DNA of 35,966 nt from Lachnospira sp. UBA4285 (GTDB lineage: Bacteria; Bacillota; Clostridia; Lachnospirales; Lachnospiraceae): positions 1 through 35,966 of the forward strand of contig DGVL01000143.1 in NCBI GenBank assembly GCA_002394965.1, read 5' to 3'. Below, one piece after another: positions 23,625 to 31,048 of the stretch. The notes under the pieces are model-generated. The model had not been told where the DNA came from. It saw only the letters and a list, made by a program, of their open reading frames with translations, and ran no database searches. How positions within the stretch are numbered: the stretch's first letter is position 1; each line of letters opens with the position of its first letter. The position numbers and the translations under genes are program-made.

Positions 23625-23653
23625 TTGAAAGTGCAGATGGCTTCGGGTATGAT
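23625..23653 (+). promoter_or_regulatory. Promoter of the MecA-like gene
   Basis: TTGAAA (23625-23630), 17 bases, TATGAT (23648-23653). The start site would lie only about 14 bases before the ATG at 23674, leaving just enough leader for GGGAG. Confidence 0.6.
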
Positions 23654-23673
23654 GAAGGCGAAGGGAGCTCAGT

Positions 23674-24492
23674 ATGAACATCGAACCGTTTGAGAATAAC
23701 TCCATAAAAGTGACGCTTAACTCTGAGGATCTGGAGCATTTCGGCATCGACCTGCACCGCGACGCGTATGGCTCTCCCCGGATGGAGCAGCTTTTCCGCC
23801 GGATCGGGAGCAAGCTGCGAAGGGAGCGTGGATTCAACCCGGAGGACCTGCCGGTCGCCATCGAGGCCATCCCGGTGAACGTGCAGCAGCTGGTGCTGAA
23901 TTTCATTCCGGTGCCGTATGCCGAAGAGATCGGGAACGGATACGCACACTTCTCGGCGCTTTCGCCCGAGGATGAAGCCATGGGGCTTTATGCGGACACT
24001 GACGTCGGCGGCAGCCGTGCGCCGGACGATGATGTTGAAGATATCTTTGGGGATGAAGACTCCCGTGACAGTCGTTATGGCTTCCGCAGTTCGTCGCCTT
24101 TCCGCTCCGCCTTCGAGGGTGGAAACAGAGCTTCTGCATCCGGATCCGGCAGACCGGGCAGGACGGCGCCATCGGCCCTTGCCGTGACATTTAAAAGCTT
24201 TCAGGAAGCAGGGACAGCGTGCTCCATCCTGCCCGCCGCTGCGGACCGCACGGAAAGCTGGCTGTTCCGCATGGGAAGTGGCAGCAGTCCTTCCAGCTAT
24301 GTTCTGTTCATCCGCGCGGCGCAGGCAGATGAGACGCCAGCAGCGTCAACGGATTTAGGTGAGACTGCCCGCATTCTGTCTGAATACGGCCGGGTTGCTT
24401 CCTGCGCGCCTTCCCGTCTGGATTACTATCTTGAGCACGGGAGCTGCCTGATCCGCAGAGACGCCATCCTCCGCCTGCGGAAATTCAGCTGA
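23674..24492 (+). CDS. mecA: MecA-like adaptor protein for ClpC
   Basis: MecA proteins bring substrates to the ClpC unfoldase and help assemble it. The 272-residue product has the MecA N-terminal domain (NIEPFENNSIKVTLNSEDLEHFGID, YGSPRMEQLF) that binds targets. A linker follows (about residues 95-165), acidic then Ser/Gly/Arg-rich. The C-terminal ClpC-binding domain comes last (FKSFQEAGTACSIL, SYVLFIRA, LSEYG, DYYLEHGSCLI). The ATG at 23674 follows GGGAG at 8 bases. No clpC or competence operon is in the window, so its substrates are unknown. It has its own promoter and terminator. Confidence 0.87.
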   Translation: MNIEPFENNSIKVTLNSEDLEHFGIDLHRDAYGSPRMEQLFRRIGSKLRRERGFNPEDLPVAIEAIPVNVQQLVLNFIPVPYAEEIGNGYAHFSALSPEDEAMGLYADTDVGGSRAPDDDVEDIFGDEDSRDSRYGFRSSSPFRSAFEGGNRASASGSGRPGRTAPSALAVTFKSFQEAGTACSILPAAADRTESWLFRMGSGSSPSSYVLFIRAAQADETPAASTDLGETARILSEYGRVASCAPSRLDYYLEHGSCLIRRDAILRLRKFS

Positions 24493-24517
24493 CTTTCCCG
24501 GTGCGCACCACTGCCAG

Positions 24518-24556
24518 AAAAAAGCGGCTCCTGAATCAGGGGCCGCTCTTCTTGTG
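24518..24556 (-). terminator. Bidirectional terminator between mecA and the DUF1858 gene
   Basis: AGCGGCTCCTG pairs with CAGGGGCCGCT (one G-T pair) around a 3-base loop. On the minus strand it is followed by TTTTTTCTGG, a good U-tract for the DUF1858 gene. On the plus strand it is followed by CTTCTTGT, which is weaker but usable for mecA. Confidence 0.85.
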
Positions 24557-24588
24557 TTAATTCTGTCTTTCTCAGAGGCTCTGTCTCT

Positions 24589-24795
24589 TCAGCCTTTCGA
24601 CGCAAGATAATCGTTGATGTCTTCCACCAGACCGTCGCTGTCAATTCCGTGGACCGCCGCCGCCTGTTCGATTGTCTCCCCCATGGAAGCCGGGCAGAAG
24701 ATGCAGCCCATGCCGGATCCCATCAGAATATCGGCAATCCCGCCGTCAATCATCAGTGCGTCGCTGATCACTGTATCCTTTGTCACCTTAGCCAT
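24589..24795 (-). CDS. DUF1858 redox-disulfide domain protein
   Basis: The 68-residue protein consists of one DUF1858 domain, known from proteins found beside hybrid-cluster proteins. It begins AKVTKDTVISDALMID, and its GCIFCPASMGETIEQAA stretch carries a C-x2-C pair expected to form a redox disulfide or bind metal. The ATG at 24795 is the first codon of the conserved domain; ten more codons are open upstream without a site, and AAAGGA lies about 12 bases ahead. A near-consensus promoter precedes it. It is divergent from a 2[4Fe-4S] ferredoxin, which fits a redox role. Confidence 0.85.
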   Translation of the reverse strand: MAKVTKDTVISDALMIDGGIADILMGSGMGCIFCPASMGETIEQAAAVHGIDSDGLVEDINDYLASKG

Positions 24796-24867
24796 ACCGT
24801 ACAATCCTTTCTTTTGTCTGTGCAAATGAGCATCCGCTCACAGATATCTGAAGTGCCTGTCAGTGTC

Positions 24868-24896
24868 ATCATACCGGTGTGCCATTGGCCTGTCAA
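24868..24896 (-). promoter_or_regulatory. Promoter of the DUF1858 gene
   Basis: The minus strand reads TTGACA (24896-24891), a 17-base spacer and TATGAT (24873-24868), a strong housekeeping promoter. Confidence 0.82.
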
Positions 24897-25040
24897 CTGC
24901 TCCGCCGTGTCAAAATTGCCGATACTGTATACATTAATGCAAGTACTCCGGTATGATTTCGGGGCTCGGTTAGCAGCAGAATATCCAGGTTTTATGCGGC
25001 TTTCCCGGCATTATTTTTTTCAGTACAATCCGAAAAGCGG

Positions 25041-25069
25041 TTGCAAATCCTGCGGTCATTTCCTATAAT
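25041..25069 (+). promoter_or_regulatory. Promoter of the ferredoxin gene
   Basis: TTGCAA (25041-25046), 17 bases, TATAAT (25064-25069). A second TATAAT at 25105-25110 has no matching -35. Confidence 0.8.
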
Positions 25070-25137
25070 TCTAGAAGTAAAGAGCTGTAGGAATCTATTG
25101 GCAATATAATAGAAGTGTCATGCAAGGAGGTAATCTT

Positions 25138-25308
25138 ATGGCATATGTAATTAATGATGACTGCATCAACTGCGGTGCATGCGAGCCCGGCTGCCCGGTC
25201 AGCGCAATCAGCGAGGCTGACGGCAAGAGAGTTATCGATGCGGATACCTGCATCGAGTGCGGCGCATGCGCAAGCGTATGCCCGGTTGGAGCTCCGAATC
25301 CTCAGTAA
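25138..25308 (+). CDS. 2[4Fe-4S] clostridial-type ferredoxin
   Basis: This is a 56-residue low-potential electron carrier of the cytoplasm. Two Cys-x2-Cys-x2-Cys-x3-Cys-Pro motifs are complete (CINCGACEPGCP and CIECGACASVCP), each supplying cluster ligands as in clostridial ferredoxins. The length fits the family exactly. The ATG at 25138 follows AAGGAGG at 7 bases, a very strong site; together with the promoter and terminator this points to high expression. The redox partners are not encoded nearby apart from the divergent DUF1858 protein. Confidence 0.96.
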   Translation: MAYVINDDCINCGACEPGCPVSAISEADGKRVIDADTCIECGACASVCPVGAPNPQ

Positions 25309-25331
25309 TCCGGCCGTATTTTTTCAGTCAG

Positions 25332-25369
25332 AAAAAGCCTTCCCTGTTGCGGACAGGGAAGGCTTTTTT
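25332..25369 (+). terminator. Bidirectional terminator after the ferredoxin
   Basis: AAAAAGCCTTCCCTGT pairs with ACAGGGAAGGCTTTTTT around a 5-base loop. The A-tract and T-tract at the two ends make it work in both directions, closing ferredoxin (+) and dnaB (-). Confidence 0.95.
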
Positions 25370-25387
25370 AGCGCGATGTCTGCGTCC

Positions 25388-25416
25388 GCCTGTCGGCGGG
25401 CTGCCCGCCGGCAGGC
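25388..25416 (-). repeat. Strong hairpin adjoining the dnaB stop codon
   Basis: GCCTGTCGGCGGG pairs with CCCGCCGGCAGGC (one G-T) around a 3-base loop. It directly abuts the helicase stop, has no U-tract of its own, and lies just ahead of the shared terminator; it could protect the 3' end of the mRNA. Confidence 0.5.
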
Positions 25417-27069
25417 TCATGCGTGAAAATTGCCCGGCTGCCTCGCGAGATTGGCGAATTTCGTCTGTTCCGGGATCCAGGCAAGCTTCACCGTACCGAT
25501 CGGGCCGTTTCTCTGCTTGGCCACGATCAGCTCGGCAATGTTCTTCTCCTCGGATTCCTTGTTGTAGTAGTCGTCGCGGTAGATAAACATGACCACATCT
25601 GCGTCCTGCTCAATGGCTCCGGATTCACGCAGGTCCGAGAGAATCGGCCTGTGATCCGGGCGCTGTTCCACAGCTCGGGAAAGCTGGGAGAGCGTGATGA
25701 CCGGGACATTCAGATCTCTCGCCAGGGCCTTGAGCGACCGGGAGATCTCCGAAATCTCCTGCTGACGCGAATCCGAGCGGCCGCTGCCCGTCATCAGCTG
25801 CAGATAGTCGATGATGACAAGTCCGAGATCATCTTCCATCTTGTATTTCCGGCACTTGCTGCGAAGCTGTCCGACGGTTATGCCTGGCGTGTCGTCTATG
25901 ATGAGTTTTGACTTCGCCAGGGAGTTGGCGCCTTCCACAAGGTCATTCCAGTCTCTGGCGTCCAGATTCCCCTTGCGCAGCTTGTCCGCTTCCACCCCGG
26001 ATTCCAGGGACAGCAGACGGTTGGCCAGCTGCGTGCGGCTCATCTCCAGCGAGAAGACCGCCGTTGTGATACTCTGCCGCCGCGCCACATAATCCGCCAC
26101 ATTCAGGACAAATGCCGTCTTGCCCATAGACGGGCGGGCGGCCACCAGAATAAAATCCGAAGGCTGAAAACCAGACAGATAGCGGTCAAGATCGGTGAAA
26201 CCAGAGGGCACACCCGTCACCGGGTTGTCGCTCTTGGCGGTCTCTTCGATATTGTGCACCTGCTCCAGCACGATCTGGGCGATGCTCTGTTCTCTCGACT
26301 CGCCGTTCATCTCCCGGGAGAGAGCAAATACCCGGGACTCAGCCTGTTCCAGAATGGCAGCCGCCGGCTGCTCCTGCGCGTAGCAGGCCTTCGTGATCTC
26401 ATCGTTACCCCGGATGATCGAGCGCAGCACAGACTTCTCCCGGATGATCTGCGCGTAATCCCGGGCGAACGCAGACGTAGCCTCGCTCTGATCGATATCC
26501 AGCAGATCCGCAAGCGACACCTGCGCCGCTCCCCGGCTGCTGTGCTTCAGCTCTTCGCTCAGCGTGATCATGTCGATCTGCCGGCCGGCCTCATTCATCG
26601 CTACGAGCGTCTGAAAAACGGTGCGGTACACACCGAAGTAAAAATCCTCCGGCTTCAGAATCCCGGCCGCCATGGCGATCTGGTTCGGATCCTTCAACAT
26701 AGAGGCAATGAGTCCCCGCTCTGAGCTGCGGCTGCTGGGCACGACGCGGCCAGCGGCCTGCGTCTGTCTCTCCGACTCCGCGAGCGGCGGAATGTACTCC
26801 GCTTCCTCTTCCGGCTCAAGCGCGTGATTTTCCTCGTCCTGTTCTTCGCCCGGGTCTTCCGGCGCCTTTCCGGTGTCTTCAGCGCCTTCTTTTCCCGCCG
26901 GGTCTTCCGGTATCCTGCCGGAGGTTCTGTCCGGGCCCTTTCCGGCGTCCTCCGCCGGCTCTTTCTCCGGGTCTTCTACATGGTTGGCCAGGAAAGGATC
27001 AACAGCGTCCTCGTCGTCCTCCTCGTCGATGGAATATCCGTCATCGATCGGGAAATCGTCATTCTTCAT
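25417..27069 (-). CDS. dnaB: Replicative DNA helicase with acidic N-terminal extension
   Basis: DnaB is the ring helicase that unwinds DNA at the fork. The 550-residue protein is about 100 longer than usual. Residues 1-105 are acidic, Pro/Glu/Asp-rich and probably disordered, with three near-copies of an EDP segment; the usual N-terminal domain starts near SSERGLIASMLKD (about 114). The RecA-like domain has Walker A ARPSMGKT at 311-318, the Walker B region LGLVIIDYLQLM, and the motif QEISEISRSLKALAR. The ATG at 27069 lies 6 bases after the rplI stop, with only a weak GAG-type ribosome site, so coupling to rplI is likely. No better internal start was found. In Bacillota nomenclature this is DnaC; the symbol here follows general use. 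Confidence 0.93.
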   Translation of the reverse strand: MKNDDFPIDDGYSIDEEDDEDAVDPFLANHVEDPEKEPAEDAGKGPDRTSGRIPEDPAGKEGAEDTGKAPEDPGEEQDEENHALEPEEEAEYIPPLAESERQTQAAGRVVPSSRSSERGLIASMLKDPNQIAMAAGILKPEDFYFGVYRTVFQTLVAMNEAGRQIDMITLSEELKHSSRGAAQVSLADLLDIDQSEATSAFARDYAQIIREKSVLRSIIRGNDEITKACYAQEQPAAAILEQAESRVFALSREMNGESREQSIAQIVLEQVHNIEETAKSDNPVTGVPSGFTDLDRYLSGFQPSDFILVAARPSMGKTAFVLNVADYVARRQSITTAVFSLEMSRTQLANRLLSLESGVEADKLRKGNLDARDWNDLVEGANSLAKSKLIIDDTPGITVGQLRSKCRKYKMEDDLGLVIIDYLQLMTGSGRSDSRQQEISEISRSLKALARDLNVPVITLSQLSRAVEQRPDHRPILSDLRESGAIEQDADVVMFIYRDDYYNKESEEKNIAELIVAKQRNGPIGTVKLAWIPEQTKFANLARQPGNFHA

Positions 27070-27075
27070 AGAGAC

Positions 27076-27528
27076 TCAGCCCTTTTCCTCGTGGACAATG
27101 ACCGTAAGCTTCGCAGAGATCTCTCTGTGAAGCCGAAGCGGAACAATATAGGTGCCCGGTGCCTTGATCGGCTCTTCCAGCTTCAGCTTTCTCTTGTCCA
27201 CATCCAGTCCCAGCTGCTTCACGGCCGCCTCGGCGATTTCCTTGGCTGATACCGAGCCGAAAGACCGGCCGTTTGCGCCGGTGCGGATCGTGAGCTCTAC
27301 GCTCTTCTCGCCGATCTCATCCGCCAGCTTCTTCGCATCTGCCAGCTCCTGTGCGGCGATTCTGGCCTCTTTTGCCTTCTGTGTCTTCCAGTCGGCCAGG
27401 TTCTTCGCGTTGGCCTCGACGCCCAGTTTCTTCGGGATGATATAGTTTCTGGCATAACCGTCACTTACATTGACGATTTCGCCCTTTTTGCCATGTGCCT
27501 TTACGTCCTCAAGCAGTATTACTTTCAT
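27076..27528 (-). CDS. rplI: 50S ribosomal protein bL9
   Basis: L9 is a two-domain protein that projects from the L1 side of the large subunit. The 150-residue product has the canonical start MKVILLEDVKAHGKKGEIV, the RNA-binding block GYARNYIIPKKLG, a long connecting helix (about 41-80) and the C-terminal domain ending HREISAKLTVIV. The ATG at 27528 overlaps the gdpP stop by four bases (ATGA), and dnaB follows after 6 bases, reproducing the common gdpP-rplI-dnaB order. Confidence 0.97.
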   Translation of the reverse strand: MKVILLEDVKAHGKKGEIVNVSDGYARNYIIPKKLGVEANAKNLADWKTQKAKEARIAAQELADAKKLADEIGEKSVELTIRTGANGRSFGSVSAKEIAEAAVKQLGLDVDKRKLKLEEPIKAPGTYIVPLRLHREISAKLTVIVHEEKG

Positions 27529-29573
27529 TTGATGATTCCTTCCTTTAGCAGAGTATCCAGCGTATCTTTGATCTTGCTGACCGCCTGCTCCTCCGAGCAG
27601 TTCTTGAGCTGCGCGCCGGCCGTGTTCATGTGGCCGCCGCCGCCCATGCGCTCCATGATCAGCTGAACGTTGGATTCGTTGATGGAACGGGCGGAAATGT
27701 ACATCTGCCCCGCGTACGGCGTCACCACAAAGGCGGCCCGTATGCCGTCGATATCAAGCAGCTGATTGGCTGCCTTGGCGCCTCCCTCCGTCGGACTCTC
27801 CATACCCTCCCCGTGGAACACGGAGATGGCATAGGCGCCCCGGTAGATCTCCGCCTGGCTGACCGCCTGGGCGATCTCCCGGTATTCCTTCATATTCGTG
27901 CGCATCAGTTTGCGCACACGGGTGATGTCTGCCCCGCTGCGGCGCAGATATGCGGCCGCTTCGAACGTTCTCGGACCCGTCTTGGTGAGAAATCCCTGCG
28001 TGTCGATCAGCATGCCCGCATAGATCGCGTCAGCTTCCACGCCTGTGAGCCGGATGTCCATGTTCACATACTGAATCATCTCCGTCACCATCTCGCAGGC
28101 TGACGATGCGCTCGGATCCACATATGCCAGAACCGTATCCCCGATCGGATTGGAGCTGCTTCTGTGGTGGTCAAACACGATCTTCGTGCGGCATCCGAGC
28201 AGAAGTTCCGGGCATTCCGTGCGCGCCGCCTGGTTTACATCCACGACGATGACCGCCGTTGTCGGCTGTTCCAGAGTCATCGCCTCGCCCGATCCGACAA
28301 AAGTGTCGTCAGGATACCCTTCCTTGCCGCGGAAACGGTCCATGAACGGCCGGACGGTCGTCGTCACGTCGTTGATGACGATGTTGGCCTTCTTGCCCAT
28401 CTTCCGGGCTATGCAGTAGATGCCCACCGCGGCGCCAAAGGCATCGACATCAGCCATACTGTGGCCCATGATCAGAACATTGCTGCAGCCCTCCAGAATC
28501 TGCTTGAGTGCCGCCGCTTTCGTGCGGACTTTCACGCGCGTGTTCTTCTCCATCTGCTGCGTTCTTCCGCCGTAGTACGACACCTTGTCACCCTGGCGGA
28601 CGACCGCCTGATCACCGCCCCGGCCAAGTGCCAGGTTCAGGGCGTCGCGCGCAATCTCGAAGTTGGCTGAATAATCCGCCGCACCGGTGCCCACGCCGAT
28701 GGACAGTGTCAGACTCAGCTCATTGCCAATGTTCAGGTTCTTGATGTCATCCAGGATCCGGAAGCGGTCGCGCTCCAGATCCTGAAGAAATTTGTTCCGG
28801 AACACAGCCATGTAGCGGTCCTTCTCGAGTTTCCGCACAATGGCGCCGCCCGACGCGAAGTACTGATTCACCCGCTTGTCAATCAGGCCTACGAACAGGG
28901 ACCGGCGCACGTCATCGACTTTCTCGACGACCTCCTCGTAGTTGTCGATGTCAATCAGCGAGACGACAAAACGGTTATCGATGGCCCTCTGCTTGTACAT
29001 GTCGATTTCCGTCGTGTCGAACAGATACAGCGCGATGAAGACCGAATCGTTCTCCGCCTGCAGGATCTTCGTGTCCGCCGTCAGTTTTTCCGTCGAGATG
29101 CGCTTCATCTCCGCGCGATAGTCCCGCTCGCCGAACCGCACCTCCACTTCCGTCTTCTGTTCATCCTCCGGAAGAGTCTGCTGTGTTATCTCCGGAAAGA
29201 CAGTCCAGATCGTCTGGCGGAAGCCTCTTTTTCTTCCGGAGAGGTTCTGCATGGCGTTGTTCAGATACAGGACATCGCCGTCTCCGTCAAGCAGGCAGTA
29301 CGGAATCTCCAGATCGTCCAGAAGGGCCTTCTGCACCTGCGCGTAATTGGATGAGAATTCGATCAGATCCCGCATGAACGTCGGCTTGAAGAAGAGATTC
29401 TCATACAAATCCACGCCCCAGTACACAGCCGACAGAGCCAGCATGACAAGCCCCGCCCGCGGATACTGAAACAAAAGGTATACCGTCACGGCCAGTAGAA
29501 ACACGCCGATCAAGGTAAGCCATATGAAGTACAGACGCAGCCTTCCGGAAGGTCTGTATTCTTTCTTTTTCAT
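27525..29573 (-). CDS. gdpP: Cyclic-di-AMP phosphodiesterase GdpP
   Basis: GdpP (YybT) hydrolyses c-di-AMP to pApA and so affects potassium, osmotic and wall homeostasis. The 682-residue protein has two N-terminal membrane segments (about 15-55), a PAS-like domain (LLDDLEIPYCLLDGDGDVLYLN), a degenerate GGDEF domain (about 175-305), and the DHH/DHHA1 phosphodiesterase with HSMADVD near 371, DVNQAART, DHH near 468 and GGGGHMNTAGAQL near the end. All DHH metal-site motifs are present. The ATG at 29573 follows AGGA at 7 bases. It is the first gene of the gdpP-rplI-dnaB operon. Confidence 0.96.
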   Translation of the reverse strand: MKKKEYRPSGRLRLYFIWLTLIGVFLLAVTVYLLFQYPRAGLVMLALSAVYWGVDLYENLFFKPTFMRDLIEFSSNYAQVQKALLDDLEIPYCLLDGDGDVLYLNNAMQNLSGRKRGFRQTIWTVFPEITQQTLPEDEQKTEVEVRFGERDYRAEMKRISTEKLTADTKILQAENDSVFIALYLFDTTEIDMYKQRAIDNRFVVSLIDIDNYEEVVEKVDDVRRSLFVGLIDKRVNQYFASGGAIVRKLEKDRYMAVFRNKFLQDLERDRFRILDDIKNLNIGNELSLTLSIGVGTGAADYSANFEIARDALNLALGRGGDQAVVRQGDKVSYYGGRTQQMEKNTRVKVRTKAAALKQILEGCSNVLIMGHSMADVDAFGAAVGIYCIARKMGKKANIVINDVTTTVRPFMDRFRGKEGYPDDTFVGSGEAMTLEQPTTAVIVVDVNQAARTECPELLLGCRTKIVFDHHRSSSNPIGDTVLAYVDPSASSACEMVTEMIQYVNMDIRLTGVEADAIYAGMLIDTQGFLTKTGPRTFEAAAYLRRSGADITRVRKLMRTNMKEYREIAQAVSQAEIYRGAYAISVFHGEGMESPTEGGAKAANQLLDIDGIRAAFVVTPYAGQMYISARSINESNVQLIMERMGGGGHMNTAGAQLKNCSEEQAVSKIKDTLDTLLKEGIIK

Positions 29574-29619
29574 TTGATTTCCTGTCTCCTCAAAAGTCCG
29601 GAATCATAGTCCGGGCTTC

Positions 29620-29628
29620 ATTATACCA
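29620..29628 (-). promoter_or_regulatory. Extended -10 promoter of gdpP-rplI-dnaB
   Basis: The minus strand reads TGGTATAAT, a consensus extended -10. The expected -35 position falls in the rpsR terminator and has no good match. Initiation would be about 40 bases before the gdpP ATG. Confidence 0.6.
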
Positions 29629-29635
29629 TGCCGGC

Positions 29636-29670
29636 AAAAAAAGCGGAACCGCACGCGCTGCGGTCCCGCT
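29636..29670 (-). terminator. Intrinsic terminator after rpsR
   Basis: On the minus strand AGCGGGACCGCA pairs with TGCGGTTCCGCT (one mismatch/wobble) and is followed by seven T's. Confidence 0.9.
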
Positions 29671-29697
29671 GGAGAGCCTTTGAAGTGCTGCAGGCAC

Positions 29698-30018
29698 TTA
29701 CTCGGTCATATACGGAAGAAGAGCGATGTGTCTTGCTCTCTTCACAGCTGTTGTAACCGCGCGCTGATGCTTTGCGCAGCAGCCGGTAACTCTTCTCGGA
29801 AGGATCTTTCCTCTCTCAGAGATGAACTGGCGAAGGGTCTCCGTGTCCTTGTAGTCAAGGGGAGCTGCATTCTTCGCGCAGAATCTGCAGACCTTCTTTC
29901 TTCTGTGCATCGGCTTTCTTCTGGTGCGCGCCGTTCTCTCTGTCTTCTTTTCTGCTGTATCCTGAGCAGCCTGCTGTGTCTCAGCCGTTTCTGCTGCCTG
30001 CTTTACTTCTTCTGCCAT
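29698..30018 (-). CDS. rpsR: 30S ribosomal protein bS18
   Basis: S18 binds with S6 at the platform of the small subunit. From the ATG at 30018 (GGAGG 7 bases ahead) the protein has 106 residues, longer than the usual 75-80. The extra part is an N-terminal stretch of about 35 residues, Ala/Glu/Thr/Gln-rich (EEVKQAAETAETQQAAQD). The core shows RRKKVCRFC, the S18 motif RGKILPRRVTG and RHIALLPY. Four cysteine positions (CxxC and the CC before AKH) suggest the zinc-binding form. It follows ssb by 18 bases and ends at a strong terminator. Confidence 0.95.
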   Translation of the reverse strand: MAEEVKQAAETAETQQAAQDTAEKKTERTARTRRKPMHRRKKVCRFCAKNAAPLDYKDTETLRQFISERGKILPRRVTGCCAKHQRAVTTAVKRARHIALLPYMTE

Positions 30019-30036
30019 ATCTGCCTCCAAATAGGT

Positions 30037-30516
30037 TTACGCGAACGGCAGACCCTCATCCTGTACACCGTCATCCGTACCGGCCGGGACATTCATAAAC
30101 CCGCTCTCCGGAACAGCCCCTTCATCCGAAGGTGCTCCTCCAGCCTGATACGATCCCGTATGCGGACCCGATGATGCTGCCGCCTTACTCTCTGCGAATT
30201 CCTGGTCGTCGACAACGACATCGGTCGTATAGACCTTGTTCCCGTCCTTGTTGGTATAGGAACCGGTCTGTATGCGCCCCTGCACGCAGATCTTCGTACC
30301 CTGATGGAGGTACTTCTCGGCAAATTCAGCCTGTCTTCCGAAGACCACGCAGCTGATGAAATCAGCCGTCTGCTGGTCATTGCCTGTCCCCGTGCTTCTG
30401 CGTCTTCTGTCGACCGCCAGTGTGTATCTTGCGATGGCAAGAGAACCATTCGCCGACTGTGTGTAGCGGACAACCGGATCTCTTGTAAGTCTGCCCATCA
30501 AAATGACTCTGTTCAT
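30037..30516 (-). CDS. ssb: Single-stranded DNA-binding protein
   Basis: SSB coats single-stranded DNA at forks and recruits repair and replication proteins through its C-terminal tip. The 159-residue protein has the OB fold (MNRVILMGRLTRDP, ARYTLAVDR, DFISCVVFGRQAE, QGRIQTGSY), a Gly/Ser/Pro-rich linker (about 112-150) and an acidic tail ending DEGLPFA. The family normally ends in an acidic stretch plus PF; here one extra alanine follows PF. The ATG at 30516 has AGAGGAGG ahead. It is the middle gene of rpsF-ssb-rpsR, a widely conserved order. Confidence 0.96.
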   Translation of the reverse strand: MNRVILMGRLTRDPVVRYTQSANGSLAIARYTLAVDRRRRSTGTGNDQQTADFISCVVFGRQAEFAEKYLHQGTKICVQGRIQTGSYTNKDGNKVYTTDVVVDDQEFAESKAAASSGPHTGSYQAGGAPSDEGAVPESGFMNVPAGTDDGVQDEGLPFA

Positions 30517-30577
30517 AGGTTCCTCCTCTGTCTGATTACATCGAATCAATAGCAGGAGTTGCCGCCAGAATACTGTC

Positions 30578-30907
30578 TTACTGCTGCTTTTCCGCCGCCG
30601 GAGCCGCTGCAGCTGCTTCCGCGATCTCATCCTTTACGATCAGGAAACGAATAACGTTATCCATGATGCGGATTCTGGATTCGATCTCACGCGGAGCCTT
30701 CGCCTCAGCCTCGAATTTGATGAAGATATAGAATGCTTCTCTCATCTTCTGGATTTCGTAAGCCAGCTTCTTCTTCTCAAGCGTTCCTTCATCGGTAATT
30801 TTGCCGCCGAACTTCGTGATCAGGTCTTTCACCTGCTGAACGGTTGCATTTCTTACCTCTTCGTCGACGTTTGCGCTGACAACTAATGCCAATTCATATT
30901 TGCTCAT
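30578..30907 (-). CDS. rpsF: 30S ribosomal protein bS6
   Basis: S6 pairs with S18 in the small-subunit platform. The 109-residue product shows the typical SKYELALVVSANVDEE start, KLAYEIQKMREAFYI and IESRIRIMDNVIRFLIVK, with an Ala/Glu-rich tail. The ATG at 30907 follows AGGAGG at about 11 bases. The open frame reaches 18 codons upstream into the leader, which I do not count. It heads the rpsF-ssb-rpsR operon. Confidence 0.96.
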   Translation of the reverse strand: MSKYELALVVSANVDEEVRNATVQQVKDLITKFGGKITDEGTLEKKKLAYEIQKMREAFYIFIKFEAEAKAPREIESRIRIMDNVIRFLIVKDEIAEAAAAAPAAEKQQ

Positions 30908-30983
30908 TATGCGTCGCACCTCCTCTTGGTCTCTTGGCCTTCTCTCACAGTGAGAAAGCAAGGAAAATTATTCACGGATTAAT

Positions 30984-31012
30984 AATTTACCACAGGTGCG
31001 CGGCAAATGCAA
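30984..31012 (-). promoter_or_regulatory. Promoter of rpsF-ssb-rpsR
   Basis: The minus strand reads TTGCAT (31012-31007), 17 bases, TAAATT (30989-30984), with TGG just before the -10 (extended). The leader of about 70 bases contains a TTCTCAC/GTGAGAA hairpin before the AGGAGG. Autoregulation by S6:S18 is known in bacteria, but I could not match its RNA motif here. Confidence 0.62.
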
Positions 31013-31048
31013 GGCCAATTTTCTCTTCTGATTGTGCGGTCCGCACGC

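Larger units (their letters stand above)
23143..23673 (+). other. 531-base intergenic region with two minus-strand promoters and hairpins
   Basis: No gene is convincingly coded here. It holds the promoter of the GH18 gene (23186-23212, -), a perfect 9-base-stem hairpin (23220-23244), T-rich minus-strand stretches near 23402-23411 and 23478-23494, a second minus-strand promoter (23573-23601) with no assigned gene, and the plus-strand mecA promoter (23625-23653). A 67-codon minus frame (23568-23365) starts right after the second promoter but has no ribosome-binding site and a low-complexity Phe-rich end. Confidence 0.6.
24796..25137 (+). other. Divergent regulatory region between the DUF1858 gene and ferredoxin
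   Basis: The 342 bases carry no gene I can support. They contain the two divergent promoters and a perfect 10-base inverted repeat, ATCATACCGG (24868-24877) and CCGGTATGAT (24948-24957); the left arm contains the -10 of the DUF1858 promoter. A weak bulged hairpin followed by seven T's lies at about 24993-25020, just ahead of the ferredoxin promoter. Confidence 0.6.
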
